Source: an uncultured Clostridia bacterium | Lineage (GTDB): Bacteria; Bacillota; Clostridia; Oscillospirales; Acutalibacteraceae | Reading direction: 5' to 3' | NCBI GenBank assembly: GCA_937877675.1 | Contig: CALEIS010000102.1 | Location: forward strand, 1-23,447 | Length of the DNA: 23,447 nt | In this document: piece after piece, positions 1-8,158 of the stretch | How the letters are laid out: every line of letters begins with the position of its first letter | Position numbering within the stretch: position 1 is the first letter of the stretch | Position numbers and translations under genes: made by a program | The notes under the pieces: model-generated | Told to the model about the DNA's origin: nothing | Seen by the model: only the letters and a program-made list of their open reading frames with translations | Database searches by the model: none

Positions 1-42
1 ACAACGAATACCTCTTGAAACAGTACCGACTTTTCTTTCCAT
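1..42 (-). CDS. Partial 5' end of coenzyme F420-0:gamma-glutamyl ligase-like gene
   Basis: Only the first 14 codons lie in the window, reading M-E-R-K-V-G-T-V-S-R-G-I-R-C before the window edge. An ATG sits 6 nt downstream of a GGAGAG ribosome site (plus-strand 49-54), and a good minus-strand promoter lies further upstream (185-214), so a gene clearly starts here. The KVGTVSRGIR opening resembles the N-terminus of the F420-0:L-glutamate ligase-like proteins of Firmicutes, whose substrate in hosts without known F420 is unsettled. That identification rests on 14 residues and is tentative; the existence of the gene is better supported. It is transcribed away from the polysaccharide locus and marks its left border. 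Confidence 0.5.
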   Translation of the reverse strand, partial: MERKVGTVSRGIRC

Positions 43-118
43 ATATATCTCTCCATTATAAAAATTTAAAATCCTCTTTTGGGTTTTATCCCTTGGGGGA
101 AAGATTTACAATACTCAC

Positions 119-176
119 GTTTTTTAGTATGGCAAATCACAAATTAAAAATGCCAAAATACCACACACTAAAAAAC
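119..176 (-). promoter_or_regulatory. Structured 5' leader, possible cis-regulatory RNA
   Basis: A perfect 10-bp inverted repeat, GTTTTTTAGT at 119-128 and ACTAAAAAAC at 167-176, encloses a second 5-bp repeat, TGGCA at 130-134 and TGCCA at 151-155. On the minus strand this would begin within a few nucleotides of the transcription start predicted from the promoter at 185-214. The F420-ligase-like mRNA would therefore open with a two-stem structure about 75 nt before its ribosome site. No U-tract follows it on that strand, so it is not a simple terminator. Roles in mRNA stabilisation or ligand/protein sensing are guesses. It matches no riboswitch class I recognise. Confidence 0.4.
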
Positions 177-184
177 CACTATGT

Positions 185-214
185 ATTATATAATGAAAAA
201 CCCTTCAAAGTCAA
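185..214 (-). promoter_or_regulatory. Sigma-A-type promoter for the minus-strand F420-ligase-like gene
   Basis: Read on the minus strand, TTGACT (plus-strand 209-214) and TATAAT (185-190) are separated by 18 nt. The predicted start near 178 gives a leader of about 135 nt before the ATG at 42. Confidence 0.65.
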
Positions 215-256
215 TAAAAAGTATAGCAAGATTAAAACAAAATTTATATTAAATAT

Positions 257-274
257 TGCATAAATTTTTGTGCA
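257..274. repeat. Imperfect palindrome TGCATAAATTTTTGTGCA
   Basis: An 18-bp palindrome with one G/T-type mismatch pair lies between the two divergent promoters, 41 nt upstream of the plus -35 box. It is followed by a run of T. It could be an operator. A terminator is unlikely because no plus-strand transcript is expected to arrive here. Confidence 0.3.
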
Positions 275-315
275 TTTTTTTGTTGAACATGGATATGAAT
301 TTCTGTTGATTTTCA

Positions 316-344
316 TTGACTTTTATATGAATAAAGAGTATAAT
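316..344 (+). promoter_or_regulatory. Sigma-A-type promoter of the first polysaccharide operon
   Basis: TTGACT at 316-321 and a perfect TATAAT at 339-344 are separated by exactly 17 nt. The predicted start near 351 gives a leader of about 70 nt before the ATG at 423. No other promoter of this quality was seen before the terminator at 10544, so it probably drives all nine genes to 10536. Confidence 0.8.
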
Positions 345-422
345 GCTATGGAACATAATTAAAATTGAGTTATTGTGTCGTGATGCGTTTAAAAGCATGA
401 AATACTGTTGAGAGGTAAAAAT

Positions 423-1259
423 ATGTCATTGACATTGATGTATATAACAAATAATGTTGAGGTTGCAGAAATTGCTCAAAAAGCAGGTGTTGACCGCATT
501 TGGGTAGATATGGAATCTATTGATAAAGAACTTCGTCAAGGTGGAATGGATACAGTCCAGTCACATCACACAATTGAAGACATCAAGCGACTTAGATCCG
601 TGGTGACTGAGGCACAACTTCAAGTGAGAATAAATCATATATATGATGGTTCAAAGGAAGAAATTGACCAGACAATTCAGGCTGGTGCGGATGTTATTAT
701 GCTTCCATATTTCAAGACTCGTAAAGAGGTTGAAGATTTCATAAGGTTTGTTGATGGCAGAGCAAAAACAATAATTCTTGTTGAAACTAAAGAAGCATAT
801 GAGAATATCGAAGATATTTTGGAAGTTTCTGGTATTGATGAAGTACATATTGGACTTAACGACCTTCACTTAGCCTATGGTATGGATTTTATGTTTGAAC
901 TTTTGATTGATGGGAAAGTTAAACATCTTAGTGAAATTCTTAATCGTAAGGGAATTAAATTCGGATTTGGTGGTATTGCTCGTCTGGGTTATGGTATGTT
1001 ACCTGCTGAGTATGTAATTACTGAACATTATTCGCTTGGTTCACAGATGGCAATTCTTTCACGAGGTTTTTGTGACGCTAACAGGGTGGAGAATCCTAAG
1101 GACGTAGAAGAAATCTTCATTCAGGGTGTAAAAGGTATCCGTGAAAAAGAAAAAGAGGTTTCAGGGTATAGTGCTGAACAATACGCTGAAAATCATGAAA
1201 TAGTTAAAGAAAAGATTAACGAAATTGTTAAACAAATAAGAAAAAGAAAAGAATCATGA
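423..1259 (+). CDS. HpcH/HpaI-type aldolase (aldolase/citrate lyase family)
   Basis: Predicted TIM-barrel, metal-dependent aldolase of the HpcH/HpaI/CitE superfamily, whose members cleave or form C-C bonds using pyruvate, oxaloacetate or related enolates. In the 278-residue protein I see a DRIWVDMES strand (24-32), an Arg in QVRIN (67-71), GADVIMLPYF (88-97), the conserved metal-ligand Glu in ILVETKEA (about 121) and the metal-ligand Asp in HIGLNDL (about 147). The C-terminal 35 residues are highly charged and probably helical. I chose the ATG at 423 because TTGAGAGG (408-415) lies 7 nt upstream. An in-frame TTG at 408 falls inside that ribosome site and would add five residues. It is the first gene of the operon and NeuD-like acyltransferase follows 19 nt later. 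The sugar or keto-acid substrate cannot be told from the sequence; a role in making an unusual polymer component is inference. Confidence 0.8.
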   Translation: MSLTLMYITNNVEVAEIAQKAGVDRIWVDMESIDKELRQGGMDTVQSHHTIEDIKRLRSVVTEAQLQVRINHIYDGSKEEIDQTIQAGADVIMLPYFKTRKEVEDFIRFVDGRAKTIILVETKEAYENIEDILEVSGIDEVHIGLNDLHLAYGMDFMFELLIDGKVKHLSEILNRKGIKFGFGGIARLGYGMLPAEYVITEHYSLGSQMAILSRGFCDANRVENPKDVEEIFIQGVKGIREKEKEVSGYSAEQYAENHEIVKEKINEIVKQIRKRKES

Positions 1260-1278
1260 TTTATACAGAGGTATAAGA

Positions 1279-1887
1279 ATGAATAAAAATGTAGTAATCA
1301 TTGGTGCAGGTGGTCACGGACGAGTTGTTGCCGACACAATAACACTTTGCGGTGATAATGTAGTTGGTTTTCTTGATGACAATGCAAAAAGTGATGAAAA
1401 AATGAATGTAATCGGCAAAAATGCCGATGCTCATAAATACTGTGATGGTGAAACATACCTTTTTGTTGCTATAGGTAACTGTAAAGTCCGTAAGGATATA
1501 ATGGAAAGTTTACCTGATGCAAAATGGTACACTGCAATTCATCCGTCAGCAGTTGTTTCACCGTTTGCAATAATTGGCGAAGGCTCTTGTGTATTACCAA
1601 ATGCGGTTGTTAATAATAGTGCCGTGATAGGCAAGGGCGTTGTTGTGAACACAGGTGCAACTGTTGACCACGATAACATAGTTGGAGATTATAGTTTACT
1701 TGCCTGTGGCGCTCATCTTGCAGGAACAGTTTCTGTCGGTGAATGTACATGGGTAGGCGTTGGTTCAACCATAAGTAATAATGTTTCGGTGTGTGGTAAT
1801 GTAAGACTTGAAGCTGGAACAGTTATTGTTGAAGATATAAAAGAAGAGGGAACTTATATAGGAGTTCCAGCAAGGAAGATAAAGTAG
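1279..1887 (+). CDS. NeuD/PglD-family sugar O/N-acyltransferase
   Basis: Left-handed beta-helix acyltransferase that transfers an acetyl (or other acyl) group from acyl-CoA to a sugar or nucleotide-activated amino sugar in the cytoplasm. The 202-residue length is normal for NeuD/PglD. The N-terminal Rossmann-like part carries the typical GAGGHG (9-14), followed by FLDD (31-34). The C-terminal part has hexapeptide repeats from about residue 88 to 185, a probable catalytic His131 in TVDHDN, and the family ending YIGVPARKIK. The start ATG follows AGAGGT by 6 nt. PglD acts on UDP-4-amino sugars and NeuD on sialic acid, but the window has neither an aminotransferase nor sialic-acid genes, so the acceptor is unknown. 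It may instead acylate a repeat-unit sugar or a product of the neighbouring aldolase. Its TAG stop abuts the GTG of the next gene, indicating translational coupling. Confidence 0.85.
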   Translation: MNKNVVIIGAGGHGRVVADTITLCGDNVVGFLDDNAKSDEKMNVIGKNADAHKYCDGETYLFVAIGNCKVRKDIMESLPDAKWYTAIHPSAVVSPFAIIGEGSCVLPNAVVNNSAVIGKGVVVNTGATVDHDNIVGDYSLLACGAHLAGTVSVGECTWVGVGSTISNNVSVCGNVRLEAGTVIVEDIKEEGTYIGVPARKIK

Positions 1888-3180
1888 GTGAAAAAGGTGA
1901 GCGAAAAACAACCACGTATATTAGTTATAAGCGTAGGTGCATGGAATAGTCAAGTTGGTTCAACATGGCCTAATCTTCTGAAAAACTATCCTAAAGAAAA
2001 TGTCAATAACATTAGTATCCGTGATGAGATTCCTGATAGTGATGTTGCTTCAAGATATTTTAATATTTCCGAAAACAGGGTTTTAAAAAGCATTTTTAAC
2101 AGAAAAATTAAAACTGGTAGGGAAGTTACTGCAGAACTTAAGACAGAAGAAAATGTTGATTTGAATGCTCATAATGAAAGATATCAGAAAATGAAGAAAA
2201 AACGCCGCTATTCTCTTTTAATGGCAAGAGAATTGGTGTGGAAACTTGGCAATTGGAAAACAGCTGAGTTAGATGAGTTCATTAGTAGTTTCAATCCAAA
2301 TATAATTCTTTATAGTATGTCGGCGAATATTCATTACATTAATATTGTTCAATATGCTATAGAAAAGACAGGCGCAAAGGCAATAGGCTATATATGGGAC
2401 GATACATTTACGTACAAACAGTCCGATGAAATAGGATACAAGATATATAGGTTTTTTCAAAGAAAATCACAAAAAAAATTGGCAAAGCAAACAGAAAGAT
2501 TCTTCGCTATTTCAGACATGACTAAAAAAGAAGCAGATGAATTTTTCGGTATTGACAGTGTGATACTCACAAAACCACTTTATAGGGAACCACAAGTTAA
2601 TTATGACGAGTTTAAGATGCCAATAAAAGCAGTTTATACAGGCAATCTTTTGATTGGCAGAGATAAAACACTCTTAAGAATTGTTGAAGCTGCAAAACGG
2701 ATAAATAGTGATGAAATAAAAATAAAGTTTGATATATATACAAAGACTTTATTAAGTGATGATGTAATAGAAAGATTAAATTGTGATTATTGCCAGTTCC
2801 ATGGTCCTGTTACGCAAGAAGAGGTTCTTGAGATTCAACAAAAATCAGATTTAATGCTTTTTGTTGAGGATATTGATGGTCCTGACGCACGAACAGCAAG
2901 ACTTTCTTTCTCAACAAAGATTACCGATTATTTTTCAAGTGGTAAGTGTATATTTGCCGTTGGATACAAGGAAACTGCACCGATGCAGTATTTTATTAAT
3001 AACGAAGCGGCTGTAATTGCAGAGGGCGACGAAGAAATTGAGGAAAAACTCGCTATGCTTGTGAATAATTCCGACTTGTTAGTTAAGTATGCAGAAAATG
3101 CAAAAAATATCGGAATTGAAAATCATAACGAAGAAAAGGTTTTAAATACATTTGATAGTGTTATAAAATCAGTACTCTGA
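1888..3180 (+). CDS. GT-B glycosyltransferase (group 1-like)
   Basis: Likely cytoplasmic, membrane-associated GT-B glycosyltransferase adding a sugar to the lipid-linked repeat unit. The N-terminal half has alternating strands such as RILVISVGA (10-18) and PNIILYSMSA (137-146). The linker to the C-terminal domain reads AVYTGNLLIGRDK (248-260). The C-terminal nucleotide-sugar domain shows LSFSTKITDYFSSGKCIFAVG (starting about 339), the usual position where group 1 enzymes contact the donor. No clear EX7E motif is present, so the family assignment is moderate. The start is uncertain. GTG at 1888 directly follows the upstream stop and has AAGGAAG 9 nt before it; GTG at 1897, with AGGTGA just before it, is nearly as good and would remove three residues. 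Donor and acceptor are not identifiable. Confidence 0.7.
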   Translation: MKKVSEKQPRILVISVGAWNSQVGSTWPNLLKNYPKENVNNISIRDEIPDSDVASRYFNISENRVLKSIFNRKIKTGREVTAELKTEENVDLNAHNERYQKMKKKRRYSLLMARELVWKLGNWKTAELDEFISSFNPNIILYSMSANIHYINIVQYAIEKTGAKAIGYIWDDTFTYKQSDEIGYKIYRFFQRKSQKKLAKQTERFFAISDMTKKEADEFFGIDSVILTKPLYREPQVNYDEFKMPIKAVYTGNLLIGRDKTLLRIVEAAKRINSDEIKIKFDIYTKTLLSDDVIERLNCDYCQFHGPVTQEEVLEIQQKSDLMLFVEDIDGPDARTARLSFSTKITDYFSSGKCIFAVGYKETAPMQYFINNEAAVIAEGDEEIEEKLAMLVNNSDLLVKYAENAKNIGIENHNEEKVLNTFDSVIKSVL

Positions 3181-3194
3181 TTAGGAGAAACAGA

Positions 3195-4448
3195 ATGAAA
3201 GTATTATGGATTGTAAATATGCTTTTACCCGAAGCAGCAGAACATTTAGGGGTAAAAACAGGTTTTAGCGGTACATGGATGATAAATATGTCAAGAGAAA
3301 TTTCCCAGTCAGGAGAAGTTGATTTGGCAATTGCCTGTGTATATGGAAATGAATTTAAGGATTTTACAGTTAATAATATCCGCTATTTCTGTATTCCAGG
3401 TAATGGCAAAACCATGCTTTTCTACAATAAAGATTTAATCAAGTATTGGGATATGATTGAAGAACGCTTTAATGCGGATATTGTCAATTTCCATGGAACA
3501 GAGTACTCACATGGACTTTCATATTTGAGAAAGTATAAAGATAAGAAAAAAGTTCTTACAATTCAAGGTGTAATAGGTAAAATTGCACCTAATCGTTGTG
3601 GTGGATTGCCATTATCAGTTCTTTTGAAATATCGTACACTTAAAGAATGGCTTCATTTTAATGGTATGATTGAACAGAAATATTTGGCAAAAAAGAATGT
3701 AAAGTATGAAACTGAAATTATAAAAAGTATGCAGTATGTAACAGGCAGAACAGATTGGGATAAGTATTATATGCAATCTATTAATCCTGATATTAGATAT
3801 TTCAGATGCTACTATGATTTGCGTGAAGAATTTTATCATGCACCTAAATGGGATATAAATAATGTTAATCGTAATACAATCTATGCTGCTGGCTCAGCAC
3901 AAACACCAATGAAGGGCGGACATATTGTAATTGAAGCACTCAACTTGGTAAAACGAGAAATCCCTGATGTTAAAGCAGTATTTTTAGCATCAAAGCAAGA
4001 AAACGGCAAACTTGTACCAACAAATGGTTACACAAAATATATTGCAGATTTAATTAAGAAATACAATCTTGAAGAAAATGTGGAGTTTGTCAGCGGTCAA
4101 AAGGGTGACGGTGTTATCAAGTTGATGACAAATTCACACATTACTGTTGTTCCATCTGCTATTGAGAATGCTTCTGCAACGCTTCGTGAGGGTATGCATC
4201 TTGGCTCACCTTGTATTGCAGCATTTAGAGGTGGTATGACCGAACTTGTTGACAATGGTAAAAGCGGATTTTTGTATGATTATACTGAAAACGAATTCCT
4301 TGCGGGTCGCATAGTAGAGTTATTAAGAGATGATAACCTTGCAAATGAATTTTCAAAAAATGCAATTGAAAAATCATCATATTGGCACAATAAAGAAAAA
4401 AATAAAAAAGATTATATAGAAATGTATAAAGAGATTTTTAAAGACTAA
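3195..4448 (+). CDS. GT4-like glycosyltransferase
   Basis: GT-B retaining-type glycosyltransferase of 417 residues. The N-terminal acceptor domain starts MKVLWIVNMLLP and contains a G-rich acceptor-side loop (GVKTGFSG, 19-26), NFHGTEYSHG (98-107) and GRTDWDKYY (184-192). The C-terminal donor domain starts near residue 228 (TIYAAGSAQTPMKGG) and carries the classic EX7E motif at Glu324 and Glu332, followed by GSPCIAAFRGGMTELV and GFLYDYTE. The start is clear: AGGAGA (3183-3188) lies 6 nt before the ATG. It sits 14 nt after the previous glycosyltransferase and 22 nt before the polymerase, consistent with assembly of the same repeat unit. The sugar it transfers is unknown. Confidence 0.85.
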   Translation: MKVLWIVNMLLPEAAEHLGVKTGFSGTWMINMSREISQSGEVDLAIACVYGNEFKDFTVNNIRYFCIPGNGKTMLFYNKDLIKYWDMIEERFNADIVNFHGTEYSHGLSYLRKYKDKKKVLTIQGVIGKIAPNRCGGLPLSVLLKYRTLKEWLHFNGMIEQKYLAKKNVKYETEIIKSMQYVTGRTDWDKYYMQSINPDIRYFRCYYDLREEFYHAPKWDINNVNRNTIYAAGSAQTPMKGGHIVIEALNLVKREIPDVKAVFLASKQENGKLVPTNGYTKYIADLIKKYNLEENVEFVSGQKGDGVIKLMTNSHITVVPSAIENASATLREGMHLGSPCIAAFRGGMTELVDNGKSGFLYDYTENEFLAGRIVELLRDDNLANEFSKNAIEKSSYWHNKEKNKKDYIEMYKEIFKD

Positions 4449-4470
4449 TTCTTTGAAAGAGGAATAAATA

Positions 4471-5538
4471 ATGTTTTGGTATTTGGTTTTTGCGACAGTT
4501 CCCGTTTGGGTGTCGTTAATAGTAAGTTCAGTATCCAAAAATTCAATAAAGCATGACGAAAAAACTAAGCGGACATTTTTGATGTGGTGCGGTTTTGCTA
4601 TGTTTCTTATCATATCATTAAGACACTATGAGGTAGGAAGTACAGACTCGCTTCATTATTATGAACACTGGGAAGAAATGAGTTTGTATTCATATAGTGG
4701 GTTAAAATCATATATTGAAATAGCAAGATTTGAACCTGGATATTGCGTATTTGTTTGGGTGTTTTCACAGTTTTTCCCAAATGGACAAATTCTCTTTATT
4801 TTAACCGCTATCTTCTTTACGTTTGCAGTATGTAGGTATATATATATCAATTCAAAAGACCCTGAACTGAGTTTTGTAATGTACATCTGTCTTGGGCTCT
4901 ACACATTCATGGTTCAAGGTTTAAGACAGTCAATTGCGATGAGTATATGTCTTTTTGCGATTGAGTTTGTAAAAAAACGTAAGATTATACCATTTGTTCT
5001 TTTAGTTTTATTGGCATTCACATTCCATCAATCAGCAATAGTTTTTCTTTTGGCATATTTTTTATATGGATTCAAGATAAATTTAAAAACTATTATTTTG
5101 GGATTGGGAATAGCTGGAGTATTACTTGCATCTTCAGGACCTATTGCGGCATTTGGAAATCAGTTTTTTGGAAGAGAATATGAGGGCGAAATCGAGTCAG
5201 GTGGATATGTTGCAGTTGCAATTTATTTTATTATTTTGACCGTATCGGTTGTTTTGGCTGGTAATAGAAGAAAAAACAAAGACTATACGTTTTTTGTCCT
5301 TATGACTTTTGTGGGCGCTATCTTCTATTTAATGAGATATACCGGTGTTGGAATTGCAGAAAGAATTAGTTACTACTTTATGTTTGGACAGATGATTGCA
5401 TTGCCTGGTGCTATCTCAAGATTTGATAAGAGCGTATCATTTGCAATTAAGTGTGTCGTAATCACCTTGTGCTTCTTGCTATTTGCTTATCGATTAAGTA
5501 GTGATGGATTGGTGGCTTACAGATTTTTCTGGCAGTAA
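4471..5538 (+). CDS. EpsG-family polysaccharide polymerase (Wzy-like)
   Basis: Multi-pass membrane protein of 355 residues with about nine hydrophobic segments, predicted to polymerise flipped lipid-linked repeat units at the outer face of the membrane. EpsG-family signposts are an Arg-containing loop after the second segment (RHYEVGSTDSLHYY, from 51), FEPGY (87-91), GLRQSIAMS (150-158) and a KKRK...FHQSAI block (168-190). The length is typical of the family. AAAGAGGAA (4456-4464) precedes the ATG. It lies directly before the flippase gene, the usual polymerase/flippase pairing. A second EpsG-like gene occurs at 18304, with different residues at every signpost, so the two may make different linkages. 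Confidence 0.85.
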   Translation: MFWYLVFATVPVWVSLIVSSVSKNSIKHDEKTKRTFLMWCGFAMFLIISLRHYEVGSTDSLHYYEHWEEMSLYSYSGLKSYIEIARFEPGYCVFVWVFSQFFPNGQILFILTAIFFTFAVCRYIYINSKDPELSFVMYICLGLYTFMVQGLRQSIAMSICLFAIEFVKKRKIIPFVLLVLLAFTFHQSAIVFLLAYFLYGFKINLKTIILGLGIAGVLLASSGPIAAFGNQFFGREYEGEIESGGYVAVAIYFIILTVSVVLAGNRRKNKDYTFFVLMTFVGAIFYLMRYTGVGIAERISYYFMFGQMIALPGAISRFDKSVSFAIKCVVITLCFLLFAYRLSSDGLVAYRFFWQ

Positions 5539-5559
5539 TTACATAGGAAGGTAATAGTT

Positions 5560-7083
5560 TTGAACAGTTCAAAGCAAATTAAAATTGGTGCGATAATCTC
5601 CTATGGTACAATTGTTTTTCATATTGTAGCAGGACTTATTTATACACCATGGTTGTTATCACAAATAGGTCAAAGTGACTATGGTCTTTATACACTTGCC
5701 ACATCACTTATAACATTGTTTGTTATGGATTTTGGCTTGGGTGCAGCAATTTCAAGATATGTGTCACGATATAGGGCACAGAATAATCAACAGGCAGTTA
5801 ACGACTTCCTTGGTATGATATATAAATTATATATGCTCGTTGACGCTGTAATTTTCTTGGTGTTGTTGGTTTATTTCTTCTTGATTGATAAAGTTTATGT
5901 AAATCTTTCACCAGAAGAAATTGAAAAATTTAAAATCATTTACATAATAACAGCTACCTTTAGCGTAGTGTCATTCCCATTCTCCAATCTTAATGGTGTT
6001 TTAACAGCTTACGAGAAATTTATCGCTTTAAAACTTTGTGATTTCTTTAATAAGGTGTTAAATATTTTCCTTGTTGTTATAGCTTTATTGTTTGGTTGGG
6101 GAGTTTATGCACTTGTTTCAGTTCATGCTATTGTAGGATTGATGACAATAGCAGTAAAATTGCTGATTATAAAACAAAAAACACCAGCAAGAGTTAACTT
6201 TAAGTTTTTCGATAAATCAATGCTTAAAGAAATCTTCGGTTTTTCAATGTGGACAACCGTAGGTAATCTCTTACAACGATTAATTTTAGGTATATCACCA
6301 TCAATTATTGCAGCTGTATGTGCAGCAGGTTCAGTTGAGGTTGCGATTTTTGGTTTAGCAAGTACAGTTGAAGGATATGTTTATACCTTTGCAACAGCAA
6401 TAAATGGTATGTTTATGCCTAGAATTTCTAAGATTATTGTTGATGGCAAAAAGGATACAGAACTGATGCCACTTATGGTTAAAGTGGGCAGAATACAGCT
6501 TATGCTTGTTGGTTTAGTTTCGGTAGGCTTTTTGGCATTAGGTAAATCGTTTATTGTTGATATTTGGAATAAACCAGATTTTGTGCAGAGTTATTATTGC
6601 GCAGCGTTGTTGCTTCTTCCAAATATGTTGTATTTGCCAATGCAAATTGCTAACACAACTCTTGTTGTTGAGAATAAGGTTAAAATTCAAGCACAGGTAT
6701 TTATGGCAATGAGTGTGGTTAATATAGTATTATCATTAGTTTTATCACACTATTGGGGTGCAATTGGTGCAGCTTTGGCAGTATTTGTTGCTTATGTGGT
6801 AAGAGTTGTGCTTATGATAATTGTTTACCAGAAGCAAATGAATCTTAATATGGTTAAGTTTATAAAAGATGTATTTTTAAATATGTCACCATATCTTATT
6901 TTAACCTTTGTAGCAGGTTTTGCTATGGAAAAGTTCAATCCATTACCTCACGGTTTCTTGAGATTTGCAATCAATGGTGCTGTGTTGGTAGGATGTTTTG
7001 GTGTTCTAATGCTTGTCAAGGGATTTAATCAATATGAGAGAAATCTTGTTTCAAGTGTTTTTAAAAAGTTATTAAGAAAATAA
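5560..7083 (+). CDS. wzx: Wzx-type repeat-unit flippase (MOP superfamily)
   Basis: Polytopic membrane protein of 507 residues predicted to flip the undecaprenyl-diphosphate-linked repeat unit across the cytoplasmic membrane. It has about 12-14 hydrophobic segments and the typical N-terminal pattern of polysaccharide transport proteins: an amphipathic start, then YTPWLLSQIGQSDYGLY (28-44) and DFGLGAAISRYVSRY (57-71). The start is a TTG at 5560 with a strong AGGAAGG (5545-5551) 8 nt upstream; no in-frame ATG near it has a comparable site. It is the only flippase in the window although there are two polymerases. Substrate specificity cannot be read from the sequence. Confidence 0.9.
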   Translation: MNSSKQIKIGAIISYGTIVFHIVAGLIYTPWLLSQIGQSDYGLYTLATSLITLFVMDFGLGAAISRYVSRYRAQNNQQAVNDFLGMIYKLYMLVDAVIFLVLLVYFFLIDKVYVNLSPEEIEKFKIIYIITATFSVVSFPFSNLNGVLTAYEKFIALKLCDFFNKVLNIFLVVIALLFGWGVYALVSVHAIVGLMTIAVKLLIIKQKTPARVNFKFFDKSMLKEIFGFSMWTTVGNLLQRLILGISPSIIAAVCAAGSVEVAIFGLASTVEGYVYTFATAINGMFMPRISKIIVDGKKDTELMPLMVKVGRIQLMLVGLVSVGFLALGKSFIVDIWNKPDFVQSYYCAALLLLPNMLYLPMQIANTTLVVENKVKIQAQVFMAMSVVNIVLSLVLSHYWGAIGAALAVFVAYVVRVVLMIIVYQKQMNLNMVKFIKDVFLNMSPYLILTFVAGFAMEKFNPLPHGFLRFAINGAVLVGCFGVLMLVKGFNQYERNLVSSVFKKLLRK

Positions 7084-7111
7084 AGATTATTTAATCTACG
7101 GAGTGATAAAA

Positions 7112-8155
7112 ATGAGTATGTTTACAGGAAAAACATTGATGATTACTGGTGGTACAGGTTCTTTTGGTAACACAGTTCTCAAAAGATTCTTAGAAACTGA
7201 CATTGGTGAAATCAGAGTTTTCTCTCGTGATGAGAAGAAACAGGACGATATGCGTCATGAATTTCAGGTGACACATCCAGAAGTAGCACATAAACTTAAG
7301 TTCTACATTGGTGATGTTCGTGACCTTTCTTCTGTTAAAAATGCTATGTATGGTGTTGACTACATCTTCCATGCAGCAGCACTTAAACAGGTTCCATCAT
7401 GCGAATTCTTCCCAATTGAAGCAGTAAGAACTAATGTTTTAGGTACTGACAATGTTCTTACAGCAGCTATTGAAGCAGGAGTAAAGACTGTTATCTGTCT
7501 TTCAACTGATAAAGCAGCATATCCAGTTAATGCTATGGGTACTTCAAAGGCTATGATGGAAAAAGTTGTTGTTGCAAAGTCAAGAACAGTTTCACCAGAA
7601 AAAACAAAGATTTGTTGTACACGTTATGGTAATGTTCTTTGCTCACGTGGTTCTGTTGTGCCACTTTGGATTGACCAGATTAGAGCAGGTAACCCAATTA
7701 CAATAACAGCACCTGAAATGACTCGTTTTGTAATGAGCCTTGAAGAAGCTGTTGACCTTGTTCTTTTTGCATTCGAAGAAGGTGAGAGCGGTGATATCCT
7801 TGTTCAGAAGGCACCTGCATGTACTATCGAAGTACTTGCAAAGGCTGTTGCTGAACTCTTTAATCCTGAAACAGAAATCCGTGTAATTGGTATCCGTCAT
7901 GGTGAAAAGATGTTTGAAACTCTTCTTACAAATGAAGAATGTGCAAATGCTATTGATATGGGTGATTTCTATCGTGTTCCTGCTGATAAACGTGGTCTTA
8001 ACTATGATAAATATTTTAATGATGGCGATTTAGAGCGTACTCAACTTTCAGAATTTGACTCAAACAACACAAATCTCATGACAGTTGAAGAAGTTAAGGA
8101 AAAATTGCTTTCTCTTCAGTATATTAAGGATGTTCTTGCAGATTGGGAGAAATAA
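7112..8155 (+). CDS. capE: UDP-GlcNAc 4,6-dehydratase (5-inverting), CapE/WbjB-like
   Basis: Extended short-chain dehydrogenase/reductase that starts L-FucNAc synthesis by converting UDP-GlcNAc to a UDP-6-deoxy-4-keto-L-hexose; CapE-type enzymes also promote the epimerisation steps. The 347-residue protein has the nucleotide-binding TGGTGSFG (12-19), FSRDE (37-41), YIGDVRD (65-71), HAAALKQVP (87-95) and STDKA (131-135). The usual SDR Tyr-x3-Lys is replaced by Met-x3-Lys (Met142-Lys146 in NAMGTSK), which is the known CapE signature and separates it from PseB/FlaA1. I chose the ATG at 7112 because GGAG (7100-7103) lies 8 nt before it; the in-frame GTG at 7103 is inside the ribosome site. It is followed by CapF after 3 nt and then by CapG, the standard order of the UDP-L-FucNAc pathway. 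Confidence 0.93.
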   Translation: MSMFTGKTLMITGGTGSFGNTVLKRFLETDIGEIRVFSRDEKKQDDMRHEFQVTHPEVAHKLKFYIGDVRDLSSVKNAMYGVDYIFHAAALKQVPSCEFFPIEAVRTNVLGTDNVLTAAIEAGVKTVICLSTDKAAYPVNAMGTSKAMMEKVVVAKSRTVSPEKTKICCTRYGNVLCSRGSVVPLWIDQIRAGNPITITAPEMTRFVMSLEEAVDLVLFAFEEGESGDILVQKAPACTIEVLAKAVAELFNPETEIRVIGIRHGEKMFETLLTNEECANAIDMGDFYRVPADKRGLNYDKYFNDGDLERTQLSEFDSNNTNLMTVEEVKEKLLSLQYIKDVLADWEK

Positions 8156-8158
8156 GAT

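Larger units (their letters stand above)
43..422. other. Divergent intergenic regulatory region
   Basis: About 380 bp without a convincing gene separate the divergent minus-strand gene from the first gene of the polysaccharide operon. It holds the ribosome site of the minus gene (49-54), a structured leader (119-176), a minus promoter (185-214), an imperfect palindrome (257-274) and a plus promoter (316-344). The plus transcript has an untranslated leader of about 70 nt ending in the TTGAGAGG ribosome site at 408-415. The only open frame of any length (15-263, plus) lacks a ribosome site and coding character. Confidence 0.7.

Noticed and set aside
15..263. 82-codon plus-strand open frame at the left edge
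   Set aside because: No ribosome site, low-complexity composition, and it lies over the start of a minus-strand gene, its leader and its promoter.
383..398. ATGC...GCAT hairpin in the leader of the first operon
   Set aside because: Only a 4-bp stem before a mismatch, with no U-tract; too weak for an attenuator.
7103..7111. GTG start for capE three codons upstream
   Set aside because: It lies within the GGAG ribosome site that serves the ATG at 7112.
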